A DNA stretch of 64,000 nt from the NCBI GenBank assembly GCA_037349315.1, contig JBAIAC010000003.1, positions 11,346,501 to 11,410,500 of the forward strand. Reading direction: 5' to 3'. Below the pieces are notes generated by a model. It did not search any database. It saw nothing but the letters and a program-made list of their open reading frames with translations, and was not told the origin of the DNA. Shown piece after piece: positions 44,229 to 55,323 of the stretch (its first letter is position 1; each line of letters starts with the position of its first letter). The translations under genes were made by a program, and so were the position numbers. This DNA is from Chelydra serpentina (Eukaryota; Chordata; Testudines; Chelydridae).

Positions 44229-45131
44229 GCTGTCCCTAGGGACTCCAGGCAGCACAGGGCCAGCAGCCCGGAGCCCCTGGACTTTCAAGAGCTAAGCAGA
44301 TCAAAGCAAGCATATCTATCACATTAAAGAGATTTAAACATCAACACTCCTTATAAGAAATGGAAAGGGAGGTGGATATTTTTTGCTGATTTTAAAATTA
44401 AATAGTATTGTTTAAATTATGATGAAGAACAAGTTTAAGCTTTGTAATGTGTGTTGTTTGCCTGGACTGCTCAAGACCTGAATGCTTGTGTAGAAGGAAC
44501 TTTGAGTTAGCTTAGGGCTGGTCCACACTACCCCCCAAGTGCAAACTAAGATATGCGACTTCAGCTACATGAATACCGTAGCTGAAGTCGAAGTATCTTA
44601 TTTCAAACTTCAAAGTACTCACCGCTGGTCCACACGGCGGCACGCAGGATCCCCCGTCGACTCCGCCTGCTCTGTTCGTGGAGCAGGATTACTGGCGTCG
44701 ATGGGGGAAGCACTTCCTGGTTCGATTTATCACGTCTAGACAAGACGCGATAAATTGAACCCAGAAGATCGATCCGACACCTCCAACGCAGCGGGTAAGT
44801 TTAGACTAGCCCTTAAATACTTCCAGGCTGTTTCACATCTGATACTCCTTGATGAAACATAGGAGCTTTGTCTTTAACAGGCTTATTCAAAGTGATACAA
44901 GTTACGAAAATGAGATCTTGGAAGTGTGTTGCCGTTTTCATAATGTAATAAAAATACTGTAATGCTTAATTATTAATAATGAATAGTGTGTAATAAGCAT
45001 ATCATAAAAACAAATTCATACTCAGGTAAAGGAGAAAATCCCTGGAAGTGTTCATTTTTAGGAGGGGGTTTGCGAGACTTGACATTTTAGTGAAAGGGGT
45101 TCACAGGTTGTTAAAGTTTGAGAACCACTGG
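44229..45131 (-). mobile_element. hAT element of the 41268 family, reverse orientation, truncated and interrupted
   Basis: Inverse copy of 41268-42008: begins inside the AGCTGTCCCTAGGGAC phrase, follows the same internal order and ends AAGTTTGAGAACCACTG at 45131. The other terminus is missing. A Harbinger MITE splits it at 44515-44812. Confidence 0.9.
44515..44812 (-). mobile_element. Harbinger-type MITE, copy B, with TTA TSD
   Basis: Ends GGGCTGGTCCACACTA and (inverse) GGGCTAGTCTAAACTT; TTA at 44512-44514 and 44813-44815. Opposite orientation to copy A. Palindromic interior. Nested in the hAT element, so it is the younger insertion. Confidence 0.93.
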
Positions 45132-45176
45132 ACTAGATGATCATAATAGTCCCTTCTGATCTTAAAGTCTATATTG
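45132..45176 (+). mobile_element. Old CR1 3'-tail scrap
   Basis: GACTAGATGATCATAATAGT and CCCTTCTGATCTTAAAGTCT form the final part of the older CR1 end, plus strand. Confidence 0.6.
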
Positions 45177-45349
45177 TGGGCTCTTGATCACATGGTTCTG
45201 GATGTGAGTGGACAATGTAAATAAAAAGAAAATTGAAAAGGACAAGTTAACATATATCCTTGCCTTTGTTCACAATGCAGCTGGGTGAACTGTTAATATT
45301 GCATTGCAAAAATCACTTGCAAATGTGTGTGTCCAGTTTGGTATGTTAC

Positions 45350-45570
45350 AGGGGCCAGGTTGCTGGCCTGGCACCATGGAGACCTGTGTCTATTCCCTGC
45401 TCTGGCAGTGTGACCTTAAATAAGTTATTCCACTGCTAGTTATCTTCCCAATCCTTTGCTCTGTTTAGATTGTAAGCTCTTCAAGGGAGGACTATGTTTT
45501 TATCCAATATTTTGTACAAAGGATCCTGCCTTTAGTTTGATCCTCTGGATGCTACTGTAATTAACACAAC
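45350..45570 (+). mobile_element. MIR-like SINE with CORE-SINE tail
   Basis: GGAGACCTGTGTCTATTCCC, TCTGGCAGTGTGACCTTAAA and the tail phrase GATTGTAAGCTCTTCAAGGG occur in MIR order. Confidence 0.75.
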
Positions 45571-47140
45571 ATGAAGCAGCATGAATAATGATGGGGATTG
45601 TCAAATAGTTCATTTGAAAAAGACATTGTGAAATGCATCGGTTAAATTATTCAACTGGCTCTAGCTAGTCTTCTGGCATCTGGTTCTGGATGGCAGAAAC
45701 AGTGAGGTGCTGGGTAAGTGATGTAGTCATTATCATGGAAGCACCCCCAGAGGTCAAGTGCATCCATCCACCATCAAGGTGACAAAGAGGGCAGTCCAGA
45801 GCCATATGGCATTCTGCTTGTTCTTGAGCTCCATGGTGGGGGAGAGCTCCAGAAGCCCCAACAGTAAGGACTTAAGTTAAACTGCCCATGCCCACAACGT
45901 AGCCTGTTGTAACAAAGAAGGCTTTTTCAGTTCAGAACAGCCATATGAGGGGTATGCAAGAGCTGATCCAGGGAGACTAGGCGATGCAGACCTGAGCTGT
46001 CTGCCAAGAAGTGAACTGTTGATCCAAGATCTAGTCCCGCACCACCTGTTGCTGCAGTTCCTTAGAAAGGTCATGCCTGATATACTGAGATGTGAAACTA
46101 TTTCAGAAAAAGGTGTCTTGGCTTTGGTCAGCATTTGATTCTACTTCAAGATGAAATTGTGAAATCAGCTGTCTTGATAGTTGGCTGTGCACAGTAGTGT
46201 GGCGAAAGCCATGCCTTCACACCTAATCACTGGAAGCAACCGTCTGGCTGGTATTGGTCTAGTAATTGATAACCTTAGATTAACTAAACAGATACAATTA
46301 ATTTAACCATTTCTCGGTTTCCTTCACCTCAGGTAGATCAGGGACATTAGACAAGTCAGTTTAACTTTCTGGCTCTCACACACTACACTCAGTGTTCTAT
46401 TTGGATATACAACACTGCAGGGGAACTATTCATTGCAATGATTTACAATTTCATAAGAATATTTGTGTTCATATTAAATTTATGAGTTGGGTTTTTATTA
46501 CAAAACATAAATGTGGGGCCTAAATGACCTGACAGGCTACCTTAGCATACCTATGGAATTTAGTCAGCACCTAACTCAAGAAAATTTTAACCCTTATTCA
46601 AATACATAAAAATGTAATATAGCACGTGTCCAAAAAGAAATAATGCAGAGCAATTTGCTACTGTGCCAACCTGTGTATTGGCTGAACACAATTTCACCTT
46701 TCATGCTGTATACATCAGTGGTCCATGGAGAAGATCACACCTCTATCAAATGCATGAATAATAATGTTCCCTTCAATGCCATTTCCAAATTGTCAAGAGA
46801 CAAGTGTTTTCTGAACGCTCCAAGTCATTCATTTTGCTCTCCAGAAATGTGTTACCCTTGAATGATCTGTCTTTGTTTAGTCAGTCTTGCCACTGGCTAC
46901 AATTCCTAAGACATTCCAGATCCTCAACCCCCTGCCAAGTTTACATGAGCAAACGCAAAGTGTTCCTAGACACGGTTTACATATTGGTATATCATAACAG
47001 TGCAAGTGGTGCTTAGCATGTGGTTGATTATGCTAAGAGCCCTTTATACTAGCTCTGAACAAAGGAAGCCAGTTACAGGGCACAACAGCAAGATTTACTG
47101 GTCCTACAAGATACAGGAAATCAATGCTAGAGTGATATTT
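45571..47140. other. Unique DNA, no gene recognised
   Basis: No supported repeat or coding sequence. Confidence 0.45.
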
Positions 47141-47144
47141 ATGG

Positions 47145-47325
47145 GCACCTCCTTTTTAATTCCCAATTCTACCAATGGCTTGCTGTGTGACCTTTGGCAA
47201 GTCACTCCCCAGGCCTGAGCTTATTCCCTCTGTAAGACAAGGACAGTGATACCTCTTTTGTAAAGCACTTTGGTATCTACTGGTGAAAAGCACAAGATAA
47301 CAGCTAGGGATTACTGTATTATTAC
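47145..47325 (+). mobile_element. MIR-like SINE
   Basis: CTACCAATGGCTTGCTGTGT, GACCTTTGGCAAGTCACTCC and TTGTAAAGCACTTTGGTATC appear in MIR order. Confidence 0.85.
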
Positions 47326-47332
47326 ACAGTCA

Positions 47333-48523
47333 TGTCTTGTTAACAAAGATACTGGGGTACAGCATCCAGCCTTTTGAAGAGGCAACTCTGCCGTTCTCCA
47401 ACTCCTTGTTATGGGTTTGGTCACAGAGATCCCCTTGGGACTGTCACCTGATGTGCTGAAGTTACCTCTGAGCCCATTTTCCCTGCCAGCTTGGGATGCC
47501 AGAACTCTGTCTGGTTGAGCCAGACACGCTAGCCTGCTGCAACACAGACTCTGGACAATGCCCCCAAATCTGCAGATTTTAACCAAAAAGAGCTCAGCAG
47601 GTCACCTCTCCAGCACCCAGTTCCCAGTGGGATCCAAACCCCAAATACATCTGTTTTACACTGTATAAAGTGTATACAGGATAAACTCTAATTGTCTGCC
47701 CTCTATAACACTGATAGAGAGATATGCACAGCTGTTTGCTCCCCCAGGTATTGGTCACTTACTCTGGGTTTATTAATAAACAAAAGTGATTTTATTAAGT
47801 ATAAAGTAGGATTTAAGTGGTTTCAAGTAATAACAGACAGAACAAAGTAAGTCACCAAGCAAAATAAAGCAAAAAACATGCTATCCTAAGCCTAATACAT
47901 TAAGAAACTGATTATCGGTAATCTCACCTCAGAGATGTTCCAATAAGCTTCTTTCACACACTAGACTCCTTCCTAGTCTGGGGCCAGTCCTTCCCCCCTG
48001 GTACAGTCTGTTAGATCCAGCAGACATCTCAGGTGGTAAGCAGGGGTTCTCTCATGACTGTAGCCCCTTTTGTCCTGCTCCATCCCCTTTTGTAGCTTTG
48101 GCACAAGGCAGGAATTCTCTTTGGGTCCCCACCCCTTCTTCTGCATGGAAAAAGTACCACCAGATTTAAGATGGATTTCATCAGATGACATGGTCACATG
48201 TCACTGAAAGATCCCTAGTCTCCATTCCCCATGGGCTGGCCCACATGTACACAGGAAGACTTTCAAGTAACTAAGGCCATTTACAACGGGATTGTTTCTG
48301 GAGCACCTTAATGGCCTCCACTTAATGTGTTTACATCAGTGATACAAGTTTATATCTTTTTCTCCTAAATTCAGATCTAGAAATACATGCAAACAAATAG
48401 GATGAAAATTAGATTACAAGCTTTCCAATGACACCATAGAAGGGGTATTTAGCATAAAGCATATTCCAGTTATGTCATATTCATAAGCATATTTCCATAA
48501 AGCATATGGAGTGCATCATCACA
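47333..48523 (-). mobile_element. Probable endogenous-retrovirus solo LTR
   Basis: On the minus strand the segment opens TGTGATGATGCACTCCATAT at 48523 and closes near ...AACAAGACA at 47333, giving TG...CA ends. Inside are AATAAA-type signals (CTTAATAAAATCAC near 47790) and a C-rich promoter-side block. Layout and sequence resemble a long turtle retroviral LTR. I see no gag, pol or env next to it, and the flanking five bases do not clearly match, so ends are provisional. Confidence 0.6.
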
Positions 48524-48900
48524 CTCTTCCTAATGGAAAGGAAGCTAGCAGATTCTCTCCTGTCTCAGAGCACTGCTGACGACTGCCAGGCTGAAATCAA
48601 TCTTAAGGCCTGGATGGACTCCAAAGATTCCAGGAGTTCCAAGAGCATGGTAAGACTCCAATTCTGCAGACACTTATGCATATGTAGTGAAGGGTCAGTA
48701 TTTAAGTCCATGTGCTCAGTGTAACCATTCCACTTGAAAAACCTCAGGATTAAAACTTCAAGAACCCTTGCTGACTGAAATCTTCCCCCTCGCCCTGCAT
48801 TGCTGAGTTAGCTGGTCCACTGCTCCAGATAAAATTGGTAAAGCACTGATGTTAAAAGCTGCACACCAGCTGCCAGCTGCAGTGAATACCAACCAAGAAA
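48524..48900. other. Unique DNA, no gene recognised
   Basis: No repeat or coding signal identified. Confidence 0.4.
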
Positions 48901-48910
48901 AACAACTTTA

Positions 48911-49082
48911 GAGAAACAATGTGGGTGAGGTAACATTTTACTGGACTGACTTCTGTTGGTTTTCTTCCTCACATCTACACAGAGGTCTTCAGGTCTGTGT
49001 AGCTTGTTTCTCACCAACAGAAGTCAGTCCAATAAAAGATATTACCTCACCTGCCTTGTCTCTAATACCCTGGGACCAACAC
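48911..49082 (+). mobile_element. Penelope-like tail, second family, palindromic insertion
   Basis: Arms 48911-48960 and 49013-49065 are inverted copies (GTGAGGTAACATTTTACTGG against the inverse of 49040s). The centre carries a 9-bp hairpin CTACACAGA/TCTGTGTAG. Right part continues to CTGGGACCAACAC, the end of the PLE tail. Flanked by AACAACTTTA at 48901-48910 and 49083-49092, a candidate 10-bp TSD. Confidence 0.7.
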
Positions 49083-49092
49083 AACAACTTTA

Positions 49093-49484
49093 TTGAACCT
49101 ATTGATTTATGAACACTATGCACTATGGGCTAGAGTCACAAAAGGACTTGTGGCAGTTAGGCACCCAAATCCCAGAATCAGGATCCACTGTGATTCACAA
49201 AGCACCCACTTAGCTGCCACCCAAATTTGCTTGGTGCCTAAATGTCTGGAATAAATGGGTCCCTGGACACCTGTGTTTCTGCCTCTGCCCATGTGCACTG
49301 CAGCCCCAAGTCAGGCATCCAGACAAGGTCCAGAGCAATACGTTAACTACGGAAAGACAGGCATTCCTCCACCTAACTTGCCTATGGGGTCCAATCCAGT
49401 AGGTAGGATCAGAGCTTGCCTACTGGATAAGGGCACCCTCAAGAGAAGCTTACACAGAATGGCCAGGGTAGGAGGAGTTGTCTT
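49093..49484. other. Unique DNA with TTAGGCACC motifs
   Basis: GTTAGGCACCCAAATC and TTGGTGCCTAAATG at 49157 and 49228 form an imperfect inverted pair; otherwise nothing recognised. Confidence 0.4.
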
Positions 49485-49630
49485 TTCACCCAGACATTAG
49501 GACACTCAGCTGAGATGTGGGAAACCCCCAAGTTCGAGTCCCTCCCCCACCTGGGAGGAGAATGGATTTGAACATGGACTTTCCCTCTGTCCAGTGAGTG
49601 CCTTGGCATTTGGGCTAATGGATATGCTGA
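49485..49630. repeat. Inverted doublet of tRNA-like halves
   Basis: Plus strand GACACTCAGCTGAGATGTGG then AAGTTCGAGTCC (B-box-like), followed on the minus strand by GGCACTCACTGG and TGTTCAAATCC. The two halves are imperfect inverted copies. Similar at 51190-51435 and, one half only, 7437-7506. Confidence 0.55.
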
Positions 49631-51189
49631 TGTGGGGTTCCCTCAGTCTCATGTTTAAACTGTTCCATTGTGAAATAAATAACTTTAAAAAGTAGCACAG
49701 AGCAGGGGACTTGCATCTGGATCTGTCACCTCCCAGGTGTGGGCTCTAGCCACTGCCACCAGGCTAGAGAGTCAGTCTTGTGGTTGCTTTCTCTGGCCAA
49801 TGATTCTTTCATTATTTACCCAGAGTGCTGAGATAGGTCAAGCACCTGATCTTGAGAGAGGGTTTGTATCTGACAATCCCAGCAGAGGGAGGAGGCTCCC
49901 TGCAGCCTGGATGTAGGCACCTCTTTCAGAAGGGGTAGAGTTACCATACCCCTTGGCTTGGCATATCGCATTGGCTACTTTAGGCAAGGAGCTGCCCAGT
50001 GTGCTGGCTTCTATGAATCCCATCCTGAGTCAGCCATCTCTCCGCATTCGTTGTACAAGGAGCCAAGTTGCCAGACACAGGCTGTGTGAATCCCAGTGAT
50101 TTTTCTTGGTGCCTAAATTTGGGTGTGACTAGACTCAGCATCACCCCCACCTATTTTTTGTGACTCTAGCCCTGTGTGCCAGTAGATAACATTGTTTTAG
50201 CCACCTGTCTACATGCACATGGCGTGCTATATACAAGAGATGTCTGTCTCTAACAGTCACTTTTAAAGGAATGGACAAGTCAAAAAATTCAGTAGAGTTT
50301 AAAATAGAAATGGAGGTCATAGTATACTTTTGCAGGATATTTTATGAAGGACTGAGATTCCCAGTAAAGAAATTAGATACTTAAACTGGGGACACCTTTG
50401 AAAAAAGCAGGCAGTCCAAATTTAGCTCTGATCAATGCTCTGTTCAAGCAATTTTGCTGGCCTGGGCATTCAGATCATGAAAGATGGAAGCAAATAAGAG
50501 AAACTTGCTCTCATTGATTCCTGAATACAGGCTTGTTACCAATTACTGGCAATGAAAAGTGTTCAGAATTAATTCCAAGTAGATTTCTTTGGTGTTATGA
50601 TTTTTTTCTGTGACTCCATTGTAACGATGCATGGCTGCCTGCACCAAAACAGAAAAAAACCTAGCCACATCACAGGAATCTCCAGTGTTTGGAACAGGAA
50701 CTTCAAACTGGATAGCAGGAGAGTCATGAGGGGTCCTTTGCTGTTGTTTTAGGACCCCACCTCATGTGCAGCAGAGACTGGAATGCATGTAGTGAATGAA
50801 GTAGAGGACTGGTACCCCTTATGTGATGGTAAGCAAAGTGTTGAGTGTGGTTCACTGGTTGTGGGTTCCTCATTCCCTCGGTGCCCAAGTTGAGACACCG
50901 GATGTCTCACTTTCAGAAATCCTGCATATTCACAACTAGAGCTCTGCAGACAATGGTTAGTTTGTGAACAATTTTGGAAAAAAGTTAACCGGTGGAACGG
51001 AACCTGAAAATTAAAAAAAACTCAATTGAAATTGAAAAAAATCCATTTTGGGCTAAAAATACATGTCAAACCCAAAACTTTTCATCTTTTTAAAGGGTGA
51101 GTCACAAACTGTCTGGACAAGTTGATGGTGGAAGAGGTCTTTCTGAGTTGCAATACACAGTCATTCATAATACCAAAGAGAGTGAGAAC
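49631..51189. other. Unique DNA, no gene recognised
   Basis: No supported feature. Confidence 0.45.
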
Positions 51190-51435
51190 TTTAGCCTGGT
51201 GATTAAGGCATTCACCTAGCACATGAGTTACTGGGCTACTTTACATAAAGAGTAGAACAGATTCAACTTGAGAGGGGGAGGGAAGCCCCACACCAGAATA
51301 CCCAGAGCTGGCCTAGGTGCTTGTCTGTAATGTGGGACATTAAAGTTCATCTCTCCTCCTGACCAGGTAAAGGGAGAAATTGAACGCTGATCTCCCACAT
51401 GCCAGATGAATGCCCTAAGCATTGGGCTAATGATG
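51190..51435. repeat. Inverted doublet of tRNA-like halves, second copy
   Basis: Left half TTAGCCTGGTGATTAAGGCA TTCACC and the right half, read inversely, TTAGCCCAATGCTTAGGGCA TTCATC plus GCATGTGGGAGATC and GTTCAATTTC. Imperfect inverted repeat with tRNA-like boxes. Confidence 0.55.
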
Positions 51436-51472
51436 GAGATGAAAAAGGGGGAGAATATCCTCCAACCATCTG

Positions 51473-51525
51473 CAGAAGCAACAAAGGGTCCTGTGGCACC
51501 TTATAGACTAACAGAGGTATTGTGA
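51473..51525 (-). mobile_element. 53-bp Penelope-like stub with 13-bp TSDs
   Basis: Contains the PLE 3'-end words AAAGGGTCCTGTGGCACC and TTATAGACTAACAGA in minus orientation. Flanked by perfect CTCCAACCATCTG at 51460-51472 and 51526-51538. An extremely truncated insertion. Confidence 0.9.
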
Positions 51526-51669
51526 CTCCAACCATCTGGTGAATACACATCAAAAGCCCTAAAAGATTGGGGCCTAAATGATTTTTCAAATTTGTGTAAA
51601 ATTCAGGTTTGGGTCAACAGAAACTGCATTTTTTTGGTAAGTAAACTTTCTGAAAAAGATTTCATGTAG

Positions 51670-51765
51670 CTCTGCTCACCACTGCAGATGATCTAGTCTG
51701 ACCTGTGTTATACAGGAGGCCAGAGATGATCATGAGAGTCCTTTCTGGCCTTGGAATCTAAGAAG
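51670..51765 (+). mobile_element. Old CR1 3'-tail scrap
   Basis: GATGATCTAGTCTGACCTG and later GATGATCATGAGAGTCC with CTGGCCTTGGAATCTA are parts of the older CR1 end, partly palindromic. Confidence 0.5.
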
Positions 51766-51874
51766 GAATTTGAATGAAGTCAAGCCACTACTGGGGGAGG
51801 GGGAAACTGGCCCTGGATACCCACTCTTTGAAGCTCTTGAAATTAGTGGCCATGTGTGTCACTTTTGGCTTAAA

Positions 51875-51975
51875 TATCTCCATGCTTCTGTTTCTCATCT
51901 ATACAATGGGGATAATACTCTGCCCCCTTGCAGTGGTGTTGTGAAGATAATTTATTGATGTTTGTAAGCATTCAG
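51875..51975 (+). mobile_element. MIR 3' half
   Basis: GTTTCTCATCTATACAATGG and GGATAATACTCTGCC with GTGAAGATAATTTATTGATG are the MIR 3' core and L2-like tail. Confidence 0.8.
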
Positions 51976-53498
51976 ATGCTATGGCACTCTTCATTGTAGT
52001 AGTGGCCAGAAGGAAATAGTCCATACTCCATGCAGGATTTGAATGGCATGCAGTTGAATAAGGCCTGGACCACAGTGAATGAAAAGCATAAAAGGATATT
52101 GAATAGCTGTCCATTCAGTAAGCCCACTTCACCCCATGCATGTTCCTGTGGAGCAAGTAGCATGTGATCATGTAATTAAAGGCTGTATTGGAAAGCATAT
52201 GCACAAGGGGGACGCATTACGGATGCATGGGTAACCTTAATTCTAGCATTTCCTGATTGGAGTGCTTGATGTGGCAACTTTACATTTCTTTTAATGTAGC
52301 TTTTTGAGAACTGAGTCCTTAATTTATAAAGCACAGTACTCATTCCTGATGGCACCAACTGTAGGACACTGCCAAAATACTTGGCAATACAGTACTGCTA
52401 GAGACATAACAGAAATAAAAGGTGATCTTTTTTAAAAGCCAAACCATGTATTCAGTGGGTGCACTTAGATGTTCAAGCCAGACTTAGCGTGAGGAGGTCA
52501 GACTTGATCACAATGGTCGTCTTAAAAATGGGGAGATCTCCTAGGTCTGTGAATACATCTAGAACCAACATTAACTTAAATGGGGCCATTGTGCAGAGAA
52601 TTAAACAGATTTTCCCCCAAAAATCATAGTGCTATTCTGTAAAAAAAAAAAACCCACACACCTTTATAGCTTTTTTGGGCAGTTATGTTTGTCACTTGTA
52701 ATCAGTGAGGAATCACATGCAAGCACATTTCATTGAATTAGTGAAGTAGTTAGTCTCTGATGGAGATTAGTGTGTCATTTTAGTAAAAAAAGAGCCAGAC
52801 TGATCTTAAATGTGTAAGTATATTTCATTGGAGCAGGGGTGGCTTAAAAGTCTTTGGCATGATCTAGAATGCCTTTGCCTGCTCGGGATGTGGCAGTTAG
52901 TTACTGACACTGACAGTACTGCTTCCAGAAACCAATGTTCAAATCCTTTAAGGTTTTAAGTGACAAAAGTTAGATTCCTCTTGGGAGGCTCTGATTTATA
53001 CATGCACTGTAGCTCCCATACAGAGTCCCCTCCTGCGCATCTTCCATTGAGCACAATGCTAAATTATACAGTCCACTAATAAGACTCCCATTGAGTTCAG
53101 TGATAAATATACATTTCCTTAGCTGGTGTAAACTTCAATGAGGCTTGCCAACTTCAGAGAAGAAAGAGGCAGGTATACGGAATTCAAGCAAGAAAAAACT
53201 TGCCTACACACACACACACGTATAACAGATTCAAGGAAAGAAAAGTTACGGGGAGAATTTTCAAATGCTCTCAAGCTTTGGCCCAGCTCTGTTCCCACGG
53301 AGGTAAATGACATGGTCGTCACCATTGCTTTCAATGGAAGCAGAGTTAGGCCAACATAGAGAGCTTTTGAAAAATCCCACCCACAGTATATGTAAGAAAT
53401 ACAGTCAAAGCCAAAGACATCCCTTCGCTTCCAAAGCAGGCAGAGTTCTCAGAGGTCTCCTGAAGGTGTGAGCACTCTCTGAAGGACCTATAAATAAA
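51976..53498. other. Mostly unique DNA
   Basis: 52155-52260 resembles 24605-24700 (shared unnamed repeat). 53255-53375 holds an old motif with GCCCAGCTCTGTTCCCACGG and its loose inverse GGAAGCAGAGTTAGGCC. An A-run lies at 52640-52651 and (AC)n at 53204-53219. No gene. Confidence 0.4.
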
Positions 53499-53592
53499 GG
53501 TTTCAGTGTAGCAGCCATGTTAGTCTGTCAGCAAAAAGAAAAAGAAAAATACTTGTGGCAGCTTAGAGACTAACATTTATTTCAGCATAAGC

Positions 53593-53620
53593 TTTCGTGG
53601 GTTAGAACCCACTTCATCAG
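53593..53620 (-). ncRNA. Hammerhead-like core with exact CTGATGA box
   Basis: Minus strand: CTGATGA, stem GTGGGT-TCTA-ACCCAC, GAAA, then GCTTATGCTGA. Both conserved boxes match the hammerhead consensus exactly in this copy, but the predicted cleavage nucleotide is G. Confidence 0.5.
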
Positions 53621-53828
53621 ATGCATGGAATGGAACATACAGTAAGCAGATATTTATACATTCAGAGAAACATGAAATGGTGGGAGTGTCTATATCAACC
53701 TTAAGAGGCTATTTAATTGAAAGGAACTGTTATCAGTAGGAAAGAAACTTTTGAAGTGATAATCCACATGACCCATTACAGACAGTTGACACAAAGGTGT
53801 TAAAGGTATTTAAGGAGGGGAAATAAAT

Positions 53829-54178
53829 TCAATTAATGTAATGACAGAGCCATTCACAGTCAATATTCAAACCTAAGGTAATGGTATCTAGTTTGCATAT
53901 TAATTCCAGTTCTGCAGTTTCTCGTTGGAGTCTGTTTTTGAAGTTTTTCTGTTGCAAAATTGCCACTTTTAAATCTGCCATTGAGTGATTAGAGAGGTTG
54001 AAGAGTTCGCCTACTGGCTTTTGAATGTGAGAATTCCTGATGTCAGATGTGTCCATTTATTCTTTTGCGTAGAGACTGTCTGGTTTGGCCAATGTACATG
54101 GCAGAGGGGCATTGCTGGCACATGATGGCATATATCACATTGGTAGATGTGCAGGTGAACGAGCCCCTGATGGTGTGA
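53829..54178 (-). pseudogene. PLE GIY-YIG endonuclease remnant
   Basis: Upstream part (54178-54060) encodes the SFTCTSTNVIYAIMCQQC and MYIGQT core; a deletion near 54054 shifts the frame into MDTSDIRNSHIQKPVGELFN, then FKNRLQRETAELELICKLDT and HYIN-stop. It aligns with the copy at 23.7-24.0 kb. Catalytic Arg region is intact, but frame and truncation make it inactive. Confidence 0.88.
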
Positions 54179-54540
54179 ATATCCAAGCATTCTAAATTAT
54201 TGCACAACACTCAGCAATGCTAATGCTAAGGAGGCATCTGTAGCGTTAATTTCCCAAGCATAGACCCAGTTTTGTTTAAGCAAGGAGGCCAGCAGGCACA
54301 AACAGAAAGAGCATCAGAAAGGAGGAGGTCCCCTTTTATCCTACCAACTATCAATGCCAGCAAGAAAGCAGTTCCTCCAGCAGGCTGGGCTCTTTGGAAG
54401 TTTGGAAAGGATTATTTTTATCCCAAAGCAAACCTGCATGGAACAAATGTTTCAAAGACAGTGCTCATTGTCTGATCAGGTAGCTCAGCTGAGTAATTCC
54501 AACAGAATGGGGGATTACTTTTTTAAAATATATTTTAGAA
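54179..54540. other. Unique DNA, no gene recognised
   Basis: No supported feature. Confidence 0.4.
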
Positions 54541-55150
54541 GGAAGGATGGGCTTTGGATTCAGGCAACCTGAGGTCAGTTCCCAGCTCTGCCATAGAAAT
54601 AATTTAATCTTTCTCAGCCTCAGTTCTCCATCTGTAACATAAGGCTAAGAGTACTTTCCTCTCCCTTTGTCTGTCTTGTCTACCTAGATTAATGATCTTC
54701 AGGGTCACGATTGTCTATTGCAGCAGTTCTCAAACTTCATTGCATCATAGCCCCCGTCGGACAACAAAAGTTACTACACAACCCCAGGAGGGGGGGCTGA
54801 AGACCAAGCCTGCCTGGGCCCCACCTCCCCCAGGCCAGGGGCAAAGCTGAAGCCCAAGAGCTTCTTCCCTGGGCAGGGGACATGTAACCTTAGCCCTGGG
54901 TGGTGGAGCTTGGGCTTAGCACTGGGCTGTGGGGTTTGGGCTTCAGCCTTGCTGGGACCCAGGGCCAACACCAGCCTTGGTGACTCCATTAAAATGGGGT
55001 CATGACCCATTTGGGGGTCCCAATCCACAGTTTGAGAACCCCAGGTCTATTGCTCTGGGTATGTATGGCACCTAGCACAGAGGGCCTCTGATCACAGCTG
55101 GCCCTTCCAGGAGCTATTTCATTGCTAATGATATTTTATTGACTTATGGT
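54541..55150 (+). mobile_element. MIR-like SINE split by a hAT element
   Basis: 54555-54712 reads GGCAACCTGAGGTCAGTTCC, TTCTCAGCCTCAGTTCTCCA in MIR order; the tail continues after the hAT insert (CTCTGGGTATGTATGGCACC, TAGCACAGAGGG). Confidence 0.75.
54721..55044. mobile_element. Non-autonomous hAT element, 324 bp, 8-bp TSDs
   Basis: Starts CAGCAGTTCTCAAACTT, ends (inverse) CTGGGGTTCTCAAACTG; flanked by perfect GTCTATTG at 54713-54720 and 55045-55052. GC-rich centre. Inserted into a MIR tail. Confidence 0.93.
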
Positions 55151-55323
55151 AGGACAATCTTGACATCCTTACTCATTCCAAACTCCCTTTGGCTTCAGAG
55201 AGGGAACATTGGATCCATTCCCCACTGTGCAAAGAAAGTTATAAAACGGTTTTAAAATTATGAGCCATGACCAAACATTTAAGGGTTAGTTTTCCTAAAG
55301 ACCACAGCTTCCACTTAGGCACC

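Larger units (their letters stand above)
53499..54178 (-). mobile_element. Penelope-like element, 5'-truncated
   Basis: Minus-strand copy with 3' end GGTTTCAGTGTAGCAGCC at 53499, 3'-UTR, hammerhead-like core and the GIY-YIG coding end. Truncated at about 54178 inside the linker. No TSD found. Confidence 0.9.
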
